A stretch of 17,193 nt of DNA from contig JAKACL010000021.1 of the NCBI GenBank assembly GCA_021821425.1, positions 1 to 17,193 of the forward strand, given 5' to 3'. The notes under the pieces were generated by a model. That model searched no databases. It was given only the letters and a program-made list of their open reading frames with translations, and was not told the DNA's origin. This document shows positions 1 through 6,816 of the stretch, piece after piece. The first letter of the stretch is position 1. Each line of letters opens with the position of its first letter. A program made the translations under genes and the position numbers. This stretch comes from Pseudomonadota bacterium. GTDB lineage: Bacteria; Pseudomonadota; Gammaproteobacteria; Burkholderiales; Thiobacillaceae.

Positions 1-3000
1 TGGTGCGCGTGACCGAGTTGTGGATGCCGCCGCGGAAGCCGCTCACCTCCGCGCCCGGCACGTTGATGATCTTTTCCTGCGCGTGGTACATCAGGCACAT
101 GCCCTTGGGCACGCGCTGGCTGACCACGACGCGCGCGGTCAGCGTGCCGTTGATGTTGAACACCTCGACCCAGTCGTTGTCGACGAGGCCGGCTTCCTTC
201 GCCTCGATCTCGGAGACCCAGACGTGGGGGCCGCCGCGCGACAGCGTCAGCATCCTGAGGTTGTCGGTATAGGTGCTGTGGATGCCCCATTTCTGGTGCG
301 GCGTGATCCAGTTCAACACCAGCTCGTGGTTGCCGTTCGGCTTCTTGCCCAAGAGCGGTGCAATGGTCTTGGTATCGACCGGCGGCTTGTAGACGCACAG
401 GCCCTCGCCGAAATCCAGCATCCACTGATGGTCCTGGTAGAACTGCTGGCGGCCGGTCAGCGTGCGCCACGGGATCAGCTCGTGGACGTTGGTGTAGCCG
501 GCGTTGTACGACACGTGCTCGGATTCCAGTCCGGACCAGGTGGGCGAGGAAATGATCTTTCTCGGCTGCGCGACGACATCGCGGAAGCGGATCTTGTCGT
601 CCTCGCGCGGGATCGCCAGGTGGGTGTGATCGCGTCCGGTGATCTTCGACAGCGCTTCCCACGCCTTGACCGCCACCTGGCCGTTGGTTTCCGGCGCCAG
701 CATCAGGATGACCTCGCAGGCGTCGATCGCCGAGTTGATTCGCGGCAGGCCCTTGGCGACCCCCTCTTCGGTGACGGTGTAGTTGAGTTCGGCCAGCTGC
801 TTCACCTCGTCCTCGGTATTCCAGGAAATCCCCTTGCCGCCGTTGCCGATCTTGGTGAGCAAGGGGCCGAGCGCGGTGAACTTCTTGTAGGTGTCGCCAT
901 AGTCGCGCGTCACCACCGTCATCGTCGGCATGGTCTTGCCGGGGATGGGATCGACCTCGCCTTTCTTCCAGTCGCGCACGCCCAGGCTCTGCCCGAGCTC
1001 GGAGGGCGTGTCGTGCATCAACGGCGTCAACACCAGGTCTTTCTGCGTCCCCAGATGCACCCCGGCAATCTCGGAGAATTTCTTTGCGATGGTCTTGTAG
1101 ATGTCCCAGTCGGACTTCGATTCCCACAGCGGCTGCACCGCTTCGCTCAAGGGGTGGATGAAGGGGTGCATGTCCGAGGTGTTGAGGTCGTCCTTCTCGT
1201 ACCAGGTGGACGACGGCAGCACGATGTCGGAATAGAGGCAGGTGGTCGACATGCGGAAGTCCAGCGTCACCAGCAGGTCGAGCTTGCCTTCGGCGCCCTT
1301 GTCGTGCCACACCACTTCCTTCGGCTTGGCCTCATTGAGTTCGCCGAGGTCCGGCCCCAGCACCGCGTTCTGCGTGCCGAGCAGGTATTTGAGGAAATAC
1401 TCGTGGCCCTTGCCGGAGGAACCCAACAGGTTTGAGCGCCAGACGAACAGGTTGCGCGGGAAGTTCTTCGGGTTGTCCGGATCCTCGCAGGAGAACTTCA
1501 GCGCGCCGCTCTTGATCTGCTCGACCGCGTACTTGATCGGGTCGATGCCTGCGGCGTCGGCGGCCTTGGTGATTTCCAGCGGATTGGTTTCCAGCTGCGG
1601 CGCCGACGGCAGCCAGCCCATGCGCTCGGAACGCACGTTGAAGTCGATCAGGCGATAGTCGCCCAGGTTCTTGTTCGCGGTCGGTGACAGGATTTCCGCG
1701 GCGGTGAGCTTCTCGTGGCGCCACTGGCTGGTGTGGGCATAGAAGAACGAGGTGGAGTTCATCTGCCGCGACGGGCGGTGCCAGTCGAGGCCGAACGCCA
1801 GCGGCGCCCAGCCGGTCTGCGGCCGCAGCTTTTCCTGACCGACGTAGTGCGCCCAGCCGCCGCCCGACTGGCCGATACAGCCGCACATCATCAGGAGGTT
1901 CATGATGCCGCGGTAGATCATGTCGTTGTGGTACCAGTGGTTCAGCGCCGCGCCGAGGATGACCATCGACTTGCCGTGGGTCTTGTCGGCGTTGTCGGCG
2001 AATTCGCGCGCCACCGTGATGATGTCGGCGCGCGGCACGCCGCAGTGCTTCTCGGCCCAGGCCGGGGTGTAGGGCACGTTGTCGTCGTAGCTGGTGGGAA
2101 TGTTCGGCCCGCCGAGGCCGCGGTCGACGCCATAGTTGGCGAGCGTCAGGTCGTAGACGGTGGCGATGCGCACATCCTTGCCCCCAACGCTGATCACCTT
2201 GACCGGCAGGTTGCGAACGAGCAGTTCGTTGTGGTCGTCGCCGCCGAAGTAGGGGAAGGCCACCTCGGCCACCTCATCGTGGCTGCCCAGCAGCGTAATC
2301 TGAGGATTGACGTCCTTGCCCGAATAGCCGTCGCGCATTTCCAGGTTCCACGCGCCGGACTGGCCCCAGCGAAAGCCGATCGAGCCATTGGGCGCGACCA
2401 GGTAACCGGTGTTCTCGTCGTAGATCACCGTCTTCCACTCGGGGTTGTTGTCCTGCCCCATGTTGCCGATCAGGTCGGACGCGCGCAGGTAGCGGTCGGC
2501 GATCAGCGTGCCTTCGTGCGCCTTCAGCATCACCAGCATCGGCATGTCGTTGTACTGGCGGCAATACTGGTCGAAGTATTCGCTGCGATTCCTGGCATGG
2601 AATTCGGTCAGGATGACGTGGCCCATCGCCAGCGCCAGCGCGGCGTCGGTGCCTTGCCGGGGCGCCAGCCAGATGTCGCCGAATTTGACCATCTCGCCGT
2701 AATCCGACGATACCGCCACCGTCTTGGTGCCCTTGTAGCGCACCTCGGTGTAGAAGTGGGCGTCGGGCGTGCGGGTCTGCGGCACGTTGGAGCCCCAGAC
2801 CATCAGATACGTGGAGTTGTACCAGTCGGCCGATTCCGGCACGTCGGTCTGCTCGCCCCACACCTGCGGGGAGGAGGGCGGCAGGTCACAGTACCAGTCA
2901 TAGAACGAGCCGCAGACGCCGCCGATCAGCGACATGTAGCGGCTGCCTGCGGCGTAGCTGACCATCGACATCGCCGGAATCGGCGAGAAGCCGTAGATGC

Positions 3001-3550
3001 GGTCGGGACCGAAGTCCTTGATGGTGGTGACGTTGGCGGCGGCGATGATCTCGGTCACTTCGTCCCACTTTGCGCGCACGAAACCGCCGAGGCCGCGCAC
3101 CGACTTGTAGCGCTTTGCCTTCTCGGGGTTCTGGCTGATCGAACGCCAGGCCTCCACCGGATCCATCGTCTTCCGCGCCTCGCGCCACATTTCCATCAGG
3201 CGGCCGCGGATCAGCGGGTATTTCACGCGCTGCGCCGAATACACATACCAGGAGTAGCTGGCGCCGCGCGGGCAGCCGCGCGGCTCGTGGTTGGGCAGAT
3301 CGGCCCGGGTGCGCGGGTAGTCGGTCTGCTGGATCTCCCAGGTGATCAGACCGTTCTTGACGTAGATCTTCCAGCTGCACGATCCGGTGCAGTTCACGCC
3401 GTGGGTGGAACGCACCACCTTGTCGTGCTGCCAGCGGCTGCGGTAGGCGTTCTCCCAGCTGCGATCTTCGTCGCTGACGACGCCGTGGCCGTTGGAATAG
3501 TCGGATACGGTCTTCTTGAAGAAGGTCAGGCGGTCGAGGAAGTGACTCAT
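1..3550 (-). CDS. narG: Respiratory nitrate reductase alpha subunit NarG, 3' end cut by window edge
   Basis: NarG is the cytoplasm-facing catalytic subunit of the membrane-bound nitrate reductase NarGHI. It reduces nitrate to nitrite at a molybdenum bis-MGD cofactor. The reading frame runs from an ATG at 3550 off the left edge, about 1183 codons. E. coli NarG has 1247 residues, so roughly 55-60 C-terminal residues are missing. The FS0 iron-sulfur ligands are visible as His50, Cys54, Cys58 and Cys93 (STHGVNCTGSCSW, then RGCPRGASYSW). The molybdenum-ligand aspartate lies in YDWYCDLPP at about residue 222. Near the edge the frame reads GGIHNSVTR, as in E. coli. The register at the start and at the left edge agree, so there is no net frameshift. 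A good Shine-Dalgarno GGAG sits 6 nt before the ATG. It lies downstream of narK1 and narK2, and narHJI should follow outside the window. The 128-nt gap upstream is mostly repeat with no obvious promoter, so cotranscription is likely. Confidence 0.98.
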   Translation of the reverse strand, partial: MSHFLDRLTFFKKTVSDYSNGHGVVSDEDRSWENAYRSRWQHDKVVRSTHGVNCTGSCSWKIYVKNGLITWEIQQTDYPRTRADLPNHEPRGCPRGASYSWYVYSAQRVKYPLIRGRLMEMWREARKTMDPVEAWRSISQNPEKAKRYKSVRGLGGFVRAKWDEVTEIIAAANVTTIKDFGPDRIYGFSPIPAMSMVSYAAGSRYMSLIGGVCGSFYDWYCDLPPSSPQVWGEQTDVPESADWYNSTYLMVWGSNVPQTRTPDAHFYTEVRYKGTKTVAVSSDYGEMVKFGDIWLAPRQGTDAALALAMGHVILTEFHARNRSEYFDQYCRQYNDMPMLVMLKAHEGTLIADRYLRASDLIGNMGQDNNPEWKTVIYDENTGYLVAPNGSIGFRWGQSGAWNLEMRDGYSGKDVNPQITLLGSHDEVAEVAFPYFGGDDHNELLVRNLPVKVISVGGKDVRIATVYDLTLANYGVDRGLGGPNIPTSYDDNVPYTPAWAEKHCGVPRADIITVAREFADNADKTHGKSMVILGAALNHWYHNDMIYRGIMNLLMMCGCIGQSGGGWAHYVGQEKLRPQTGWAPLAFGLDWHRPSRQMNSTSFFYAHTSQWRHEKLTAAEILSPTANKNLGDYRLIDFNVRSERMGWLPSAPQLETNPLEITKAADAAGIDPIKYAVEQIKSGALKFSCEDPDNPKNFPRNLFVWRSNLLGSSGKGHEYFLKYLLGTQNAVLGPDLGELNEAKPKEVVWHDKGAEGKLDLLVTLDFRMSTTCLYSDIVLPSSTWYEKDDLNTSDMHPFIHPLSEAVQPLWESKSDWDIYKTIAKKFSEIAGVHLGTQKDLVLTPLMHDTPSELGQSLGVRDWKKGEVDPIPGKTMPTMTVVTRDYGDTYKKFTALGPLLTKIGNGGKGISWNTEDEVKQLAELNYTVTEEGVAKGLPRINSAIDACEVILMLAPETNGQVAVKAWEALSKITGRDHTHLAIPREDDKIRFRDVVAQPRKIISSPTWSGLESEHVSYNAGYTNVHELIPWRTLTGRQQFYQDHQWMLDFGEGLCVYKPPVDTKTIAPLLGKKPNGNHELVLNWITPHQKWGIHSTYTDNLRMLTLSRGGPHVWVSEIEAKEAGLVDNDWVEVFNINGTLTARVVVSQRVPKGMCLMYHAQEKIINVPGAEVSGFRGGIHNSVTRT

Positions 3551-3570
3551 TTGTTGCTCCTTTCAGTCGC

Positions 3571-3680
3571 AGGATTCAGGGGTCAGGATTCAGGGGTCAG
3601 GGGGCCGGGCGCTGGGTCTTCAAGGTGCGCGGCCAAAGGCCGCTCATTCCCTGAATCCTGACCCCTGGCCCCTGGCCCCT
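3571..3680. repeat. Inverted array of 7-bp G-rich repeats between narK2 and narG
   Basis: On the plus strand, 3571-3606 reads as heptads AGGATTC, AGGGGTC, AGGATTC, AGGGGTC and then AGGGGGCC. At 3649-3680 the same unit is present in the opposite orientation. On the minus strand it reads AGGGGCC twice, AGGGGTC, AGGATTC and then AGGG. The two halves contain a perfect 18-bp inverted repeat (3578-3595 against 3649-3666). Inside the loop a smaller hairpin, GCGGCC-AAA-GGCCGC, lies at 3629-3643. The first heptad begins inside the narK2 TAG stop codon (3679-3681). In the narK1-narK2-narG transcript this could fold into a long stem-loop between narK2 and narG. No transposase or target duplication is visible. 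The function is not known to me. Confidence 0.85.
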
Positions 3681-5289
3681 ACGGATTCCGAATCTCCGAA
3701 CCCTTGCGCAGATAAAACCACCAGTTCAGCACCAGGCACACGGCGTAGAAGATGGCGAAACCGTACATGGCGTATTGGGGTGTGCCGGCATTGATCTGGC
3801 CCTTGATCACCTCGGGGGCGATGAAGGAACCGTAGGCGGCGACCGCCGAGGTCCAGCCCAGCACGGGACCGGCCTGGACGCGGTCGAAGATCACGCCGAC
3901 GGTGCGGAAGGTGGAGCCGTTGCCGATGCCGGTGGCGGCGAACAGCACCACGAACACCACCAGGAACTGGGTGAAGAAGATTTCGGGCGTGGCCGACTGG
4001 TAGGCCTGCATCATGATCCAGCCGGCGTAGGCCGAGGCTGCAACCATCACCGCCGAAATGACCTGGGTGACGATGGAGCCGCCGACCTTGTCGGAAATCC
4101 AGCCGCCCACCGGACGGATCAGCGCGCCGACGAAGGGGCCGATCCAGGCATAGGTCAGCGCCGAAGGTGCATTGGGATTCTTGACGTGGGTCCAGGTCTG
4201 GCTGGCGGCATCGAACAGGTGCTGCTCGCCGAAGATGACGGTGATCGACAGCGGCAGCGCCATCGAGAACCCGATGAAGGAACCGAAGGTGACCAGATAC
4301 AGCGCGGTCATCGACCAGGTGTGCTTGTTTTTGAAGATGGCGAACTGCTTGCCGATGTTTTCCTTCATCGCGCCGATCGCGGCCACCTTCATGACCCCAA
4401 GCGTGCTGGCGATGATCAGCGGCATCGCCACCCACATGTTCAGCAGACCGAGGCCGGTGGGCGCCGGCAGGTAAAGATAGAGGCCGACGATGGCCGGGAT
4501 GAAAGCGAGCGTATAGAGCCAGGTGACCTTCATGAAGGCAACGAGCGTGCTGCCCAGCGCGGGTGTCACCGGCAGCAGGTTATTCATGCCGAACCAGGCG
4601 AGGATGGCCAGCGGCACCAGCGACAGCACCCAGGCGAAGCCGGCATTCTGGATGTAGGTTTCGGTGCCGGCGGTGATCTTGCCGAGGATCCAGCCGCTGT
4701 CCTTGATCAGCGTCATCGAGTCCCCGCCCAGCGCGCCGAACACGCTGACCGTCATCACCAGCGGGATGATGATCTGCATGCTGGTGACGCCGAAGTTGCC
4801 AAGCCCGGCATTGATGCCCAGCGCGGTGCCTTGCAGCCGCTTGGGGAAGAAGGTGCTGATGTTGGACATCGAACTGGCGAAGTTGCCGCCGCCGACGCCC
4901 GACCACAACGCCATCAGCTGGAAGCTCCACAGCGGCCAGTCGGGATGCTGCAGCACGATGCCGGTGCCGATCGCGGGCGCCAGCAGCATCGCGGTGGTGA
5001 GGAAAATGACGTTGCGCCCGCCGGCCAGCCGGATGAAGAAGGAGGACGGGATCCGCATCGTCGCGCCAGCCAGGCCGGATATGGCGGTCAGCGTGAACAG
5101 CTCGTCCTTGCTGAAGGGGAAGCCCAGGTTGGACATCTGCACCGTGATGATTCCCCACATCAGCCACACGGCGAAGCCGCACAGCAGCGCAGGCACCGAA
5201 ATCCACAGGTTGCGGTAGGCAATTTTCTTGCCGGTCGTTTCCCAGAAGGTGGGGTCTTCCGGGTTCCATTCCTTGATGTTGGTGGGCAT
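3679..5289 (-). CDS. narK2: Nitrate/nitrite antiporter NarK2, long form
   Basis: This is a major facilitator superfamily transporter of the nitrate-nitrite porter family, expected to exchange periplasmic nitrate for cytoplasmic nitrite. The protein has 536 residues. The N-terminus (EDPTFWETTGKKIAYRNLWIS) resembles that of E. coli NarK. The two nitrate-signature segments are at about 131-168 (GVGGGNFASSMSNISTFFPK onward) and around GIGNGSTFRTVGVIF. Arg79 (GATMRIPSS) and Arg392 (GALIRPVGGWISD) match the two substrate-binding arginines of E. coli NarK (Arg89, Arg305). It is longer than the usual 430-470 residues. Between MNNL (235-238) and KHTW (322-325) it has about 62 more residues than E. coli NarK, including two hydrophobic stretches that look like extra membrane helices. 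The ATG at 5289 has AGGAG 6 nt upstream and lies 29 nt after narK1. The antiporter assignment is from family resemblance. Confidence 0.93.
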   Translation of the reverse strand: MPTNIKEWNPEDPTFWETTGKKIAYRNLWISVPALLCGFAVWLMWGIITVQMSNLGFPFSKDELFTLTAISGLAGATMRIPSSFFIRLAGGRNVIFLTTAMLLAPAIGTGIVLQHPDWPLWSFQLMALWSGVGGGNFASSMSNISTFFPKRLQGTALGINAGLGNFGVTSMQIIIPLVMTVSVFGALGGDSMTLIKDSGWILGKITAGTETYIQNAGFAWVLSLVPLAILAWFGMNNLLPVTPALGSTLVAFMKVTWLYTLAFIPAIVGLYLYLPAPTGLGLLNMWVAMPLIIASTLGVMKVAAIGAMKENIGKQFAIFKNKHTWSMTALYLVTFGSFIGFSMALPLSITVIFGEQHLFDAASQTWTHVKNPNAPSALTYAWIGPFVGALIRPVGGWISDKVGGSIVTQVISAVMVAASAYAGWIMMQAYQSATPEIFFTQFLVVFVVLFAATGIGNGSTFRTVGVIFDRVQAGPVLGWTSAVAAYGSFIAPEVIKGQINAGTPQYAMYGFAIFYAVCLVLNWWFYLRKGSEIRNP

Positions 5290-5318
5290 GTCGCGCTCCT
5301 GGCTGGGATGATCGGGGC

Positions 5319-6572
5319 TTATTTGAGGGTGCCGGCAGCAGCCGTTCGAATGACCGGCACCTTGCGCACTTCGGTGAGGTACATCCAGATCAGCGAGACC
5401 CAGGTGATGCCGTACATCAGCATGAAGATGCCGCTATTGATGCCGGTGATGTCGACGATCGCGCCGAACAGGATCGGCAGGACGAAGCCGCCGAGACCGC
5501 CGACCAGGCCGACGATGCCGGAGATGACGCCGATGTTGTCTGGATATTCGTCGGAGATGTACTTGAATACGCTGGCCTTGCCGAAACCCCAGGCGATGCC
5601 GACGACAAACAGCAGGGCGGTGAACATCCAGACGTTGAGGCCGATGTGCATCGACACCGGGCCCTTGGTGGTCTGCACGACCATCTCGGTCTGCGGGTAG
5701 GACAGGATGAACAGGCAGATCCACGACACCCACATCACCCACCAGGTCAGTTTGTGGGCGCCGAACTTGTCGGACAGCCACCCACCCATCGCGCGGATGA
5801 TGCCGGAGGGCAGCACGAAAATGGCGGCCAGGAGCGCGGCGGTCTGCATGCCGAAGCCATACTCGGTGATGTAGTACTTGGTCATCCACAGGCTCAGCGC
5901 CACATAGCCGCCGAACACGATCGAGTAGTACTGACACAGCTTCCAGACGTTGGGGTCCTTCAGCGCGGCGAGCTGCTCCTTGATGGTGATCTTGCTCGAC
6001 ACATGATGCGCGGTGTCGGTGTAGGTGAAGATCCAGAACAGAATGGCCATGACCAGCATGGCGACGGCATAGACCTTCGGCACCGTCTGCCAGCCGTAGG
6101 CCACAACCAGCGCCGGCGCGACGAACTTGGTCACCGCCGCCCCGGCGTTGCCGGCGCCGAAGATGCCCATGGCGAAGCCCTGGCGCTTCTTGGGAAACCA
6201 GCGCGCCACGTAGGAGATGCCGACCGAGAACGAGCCGCCGGCCACGCCAACGAAGAGGCCGAGCACGAGGAAGTGCCAGTACGCGGTGGCCATGCTGATC
6301 AGGTAGATCGGGATCACGGTCGACAGCATCAGCACGAAGAAGACGATGCGCCCGCCGACCTTGTCGGTCAGCATGCCAAGCGGCAGGCGGATCAGCGAAC
6401 CCGTGAGGATGGGGGTGGCGGCCAGCAGGCCGAACTGGGTTTCGTTCAGCCCGAGATTGGTCTTGATCGGAATGCCGATAATGGAGAACATCACCCACAC
6501 GGCGAAACATGCGGTGAATGCCAGCGTACTCAGGGACAATACGGAAATCTGCTTCTGGGTCTGGGTGGCCAT
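5319..6572 (-). CDS. narK1: Nitrate transporter NarK1 (nitrate/proton symporter type)
   Basis: This is an MFS nitrate-nitrite porter of 417 residues with about 12 hydrophobic segments, close to the usual NarK1 length. The first nitrate-signature segment is at about 109-146 (GVAGGSFSVGISYVARWFPK onward). The second is near the C-terminus (GIAWGFGKASVFKYISDEYP). Substrate-binding arginines are Arg62 (GSLIRLPLG) and Arg260 (GIIRAMGGWLSD). In denitrifiers NarK1 types are thought to import nitrate with protons and to start respiration, while the NarK2 partner exchanges nitrate for nitrite. That division is established for related pairs and is inferred here. The ATG at 6572 follows an AAGGA Shine-Dalgarno with 6-nt spacing. 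It is the first gene of the narK1-narK2-narG operon and is divergent from narX across a 244-nt control region. Confidence 0.93.
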   Translation of the reverse strand: MATQTQKQISVLSLSTLAFTACFAVWVMFSIIGIPIKTNLGLNETQFGLLAATPILTGSLIRLPLGMLTDKVGGRIVFFVLMLSTVIPIYLISMATAYWHFLVLGLFVGVAGGSFSVGISYVARWFPKKRQGFAMGIFGAGNAGAAVTKFVAPALVVAYGWQTVPKVYAVAMLVMAILFWIFTYTDTAHHVSSKITIKEQLAALKDPNVWKLCQYYSIVFGGYVALSLWMTKYYITEYGFGMQTAALLAAIFVLPSGIIRAMGGWLSDKFGAHKLTWWVMWVSWICLFILSYPQTEMVVQTTKGPVSMHIGLNVWMFTALLFVVGIAWGFGKASVFKYISDEYPDNIGVISGIVGLVGGLGGFVLPILFGAIVDITGINSGIFMLMYGITWVSLIWMYLTEVRKVPVIRTAAAGTLK

Positions 6573-6608
6573 GATGCGTCCTTATCCGGTAAATCGGGAC
6601 CTTCTTAT

Positions 6609-6625
6609 CTTGAATCTGGCTCAAG
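6609..6625. promoter_or_regulatory. FNR-like inverted repeat upstream of narK1 (odd spacing)
   Basis: CTTGA (6609-6613) and TCAAG (6621-6625) form perfect inverted arms around a 7-bp spacer. The core TTGA-N7-TCAA resembles an FNR/Anr box (TTGAT-N4-ATCAA, that is TTGA-N6-TCAA) but is one base pair too long. Its centre at 6617 is only 45 bp from the narK1 ATG. A class II FNR site at -41.5 would then leave almost no leader ahead of the Shine-Dalgarno. I therefore list it as a weak candidate only. Confidence 0.25.
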
Positions 6626-6681
6626 TGTATGCCCCTGAACGCAGATGAAAAGTGCTTGGATTCCAGCCAGAAAACGCCTTC

Positions 6682-6697
6682 TACCTCCAAAGGGGTA
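6682..6697. promoter_or_regulatory. NarL/NarP-type 7-2-7 operator in the narK1-narX control region
   Basis: TACCTCC (6682-6688), a 2-bp spacer AA, and AGGGGTA (6691-6697, which reads TACCCCT on the other strand) make an inverted pair of NarL heptamers. The spacing is the 7-2-7 arrangement established for E. coli NarL and NarP. The second heptamer fits the consensus TACYYMT fully and the first fits at six of seven positions. It lies 110-125 bp upstream of the narK1 ATG and 120-135 bp upstream of the narX ATG, so it could serve either promoter. narL itself is in the window. The site call is inference from sequence match and context. Confidence 0.6.
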
Positions 6698-6806
6698 GCG
6701 GGGGTAGCGACTTAACCATTTGATCTGGAGCGGGATTCTTGTACCGTGGTACAGACGGACCGGCCGGTTTGGCCTATTGGGGGTAGCCCTTCATAGCGGG
6801 GGTAGC
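6691..6806. repeat. Direct repeats of GGGGTAGC (NarL-heptamer-like) between narK1 and narX
   Basis: Four copies of (A/G)GGGGTAGC occur in the same orientation at 6691-6699, 6700-6708, 6779-6787 and 6798-6806. The first two are directly tandem with a 9-bp period. The 13-mer TAGCGGGGGTAGC is repeated exactly at 6696-6708 and 6794-6806, 98 bp apart. Each copy contains a NarL-like heptamer on the minus strand (TACCCCT or TACCCCC). The last copy ends just ahead of the narX Shine-Dalgarno GGAG at 6808-6811. Such an array could mediate NarL control of narK1 and feedback on narXL, but no binding is shown by the sequence. Confidence 0.6.
6741..6752. promoter_or_regulatory. Perfect 12-bp palindrome, possible operator
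   Basis: GTACCGTGGTAC is a perfect palindrome lying between the two clusters of NarL-like heptamers. A second palindrome, ACCGGCCGGT, follows at 6759-6768. The TACC/GGTA ends resemble NarL half-sites, but the two heptamers would overlap, so this is not a standard NarL arrangement. It could be the site of another regulator or chance. Confidence 0.25.
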
Positions 6807-6816
6807 TGGAGACGGC

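Noticed and set aside
20..3661. Two very long plus-strand open frames (20-1435 and 1715-3661) opposite narG
   Set aside because: They lie in the register exactly antisense to narG codons, a known artefact of GC-rich codon use. Their translations are low-complexity and rich in Arg, His, Ala, Val and Gly, with no recognisable domain, whereas narG reads as a full conserved protein.
3571..3680. CRISPR-like array
   Set aside because: The units are 7 bp, contiguous and without spacers, and occur in both orientations. This is a simple heptad repeat, not a CRISPR.
3775..5700. 641-codon plus-strand open frame opposite narK2
   Set aside because: Antisense shadow of narK2 with a His/Asp/Gly/Arg-rich, non-protein-like composition.
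5434..6690. 418-codon minus-strand frame overlapping narK1
   Set aside because: It is the frame-shifted shadow of narK1. The narK1 frame carries all family motifs and a good ribosome site.
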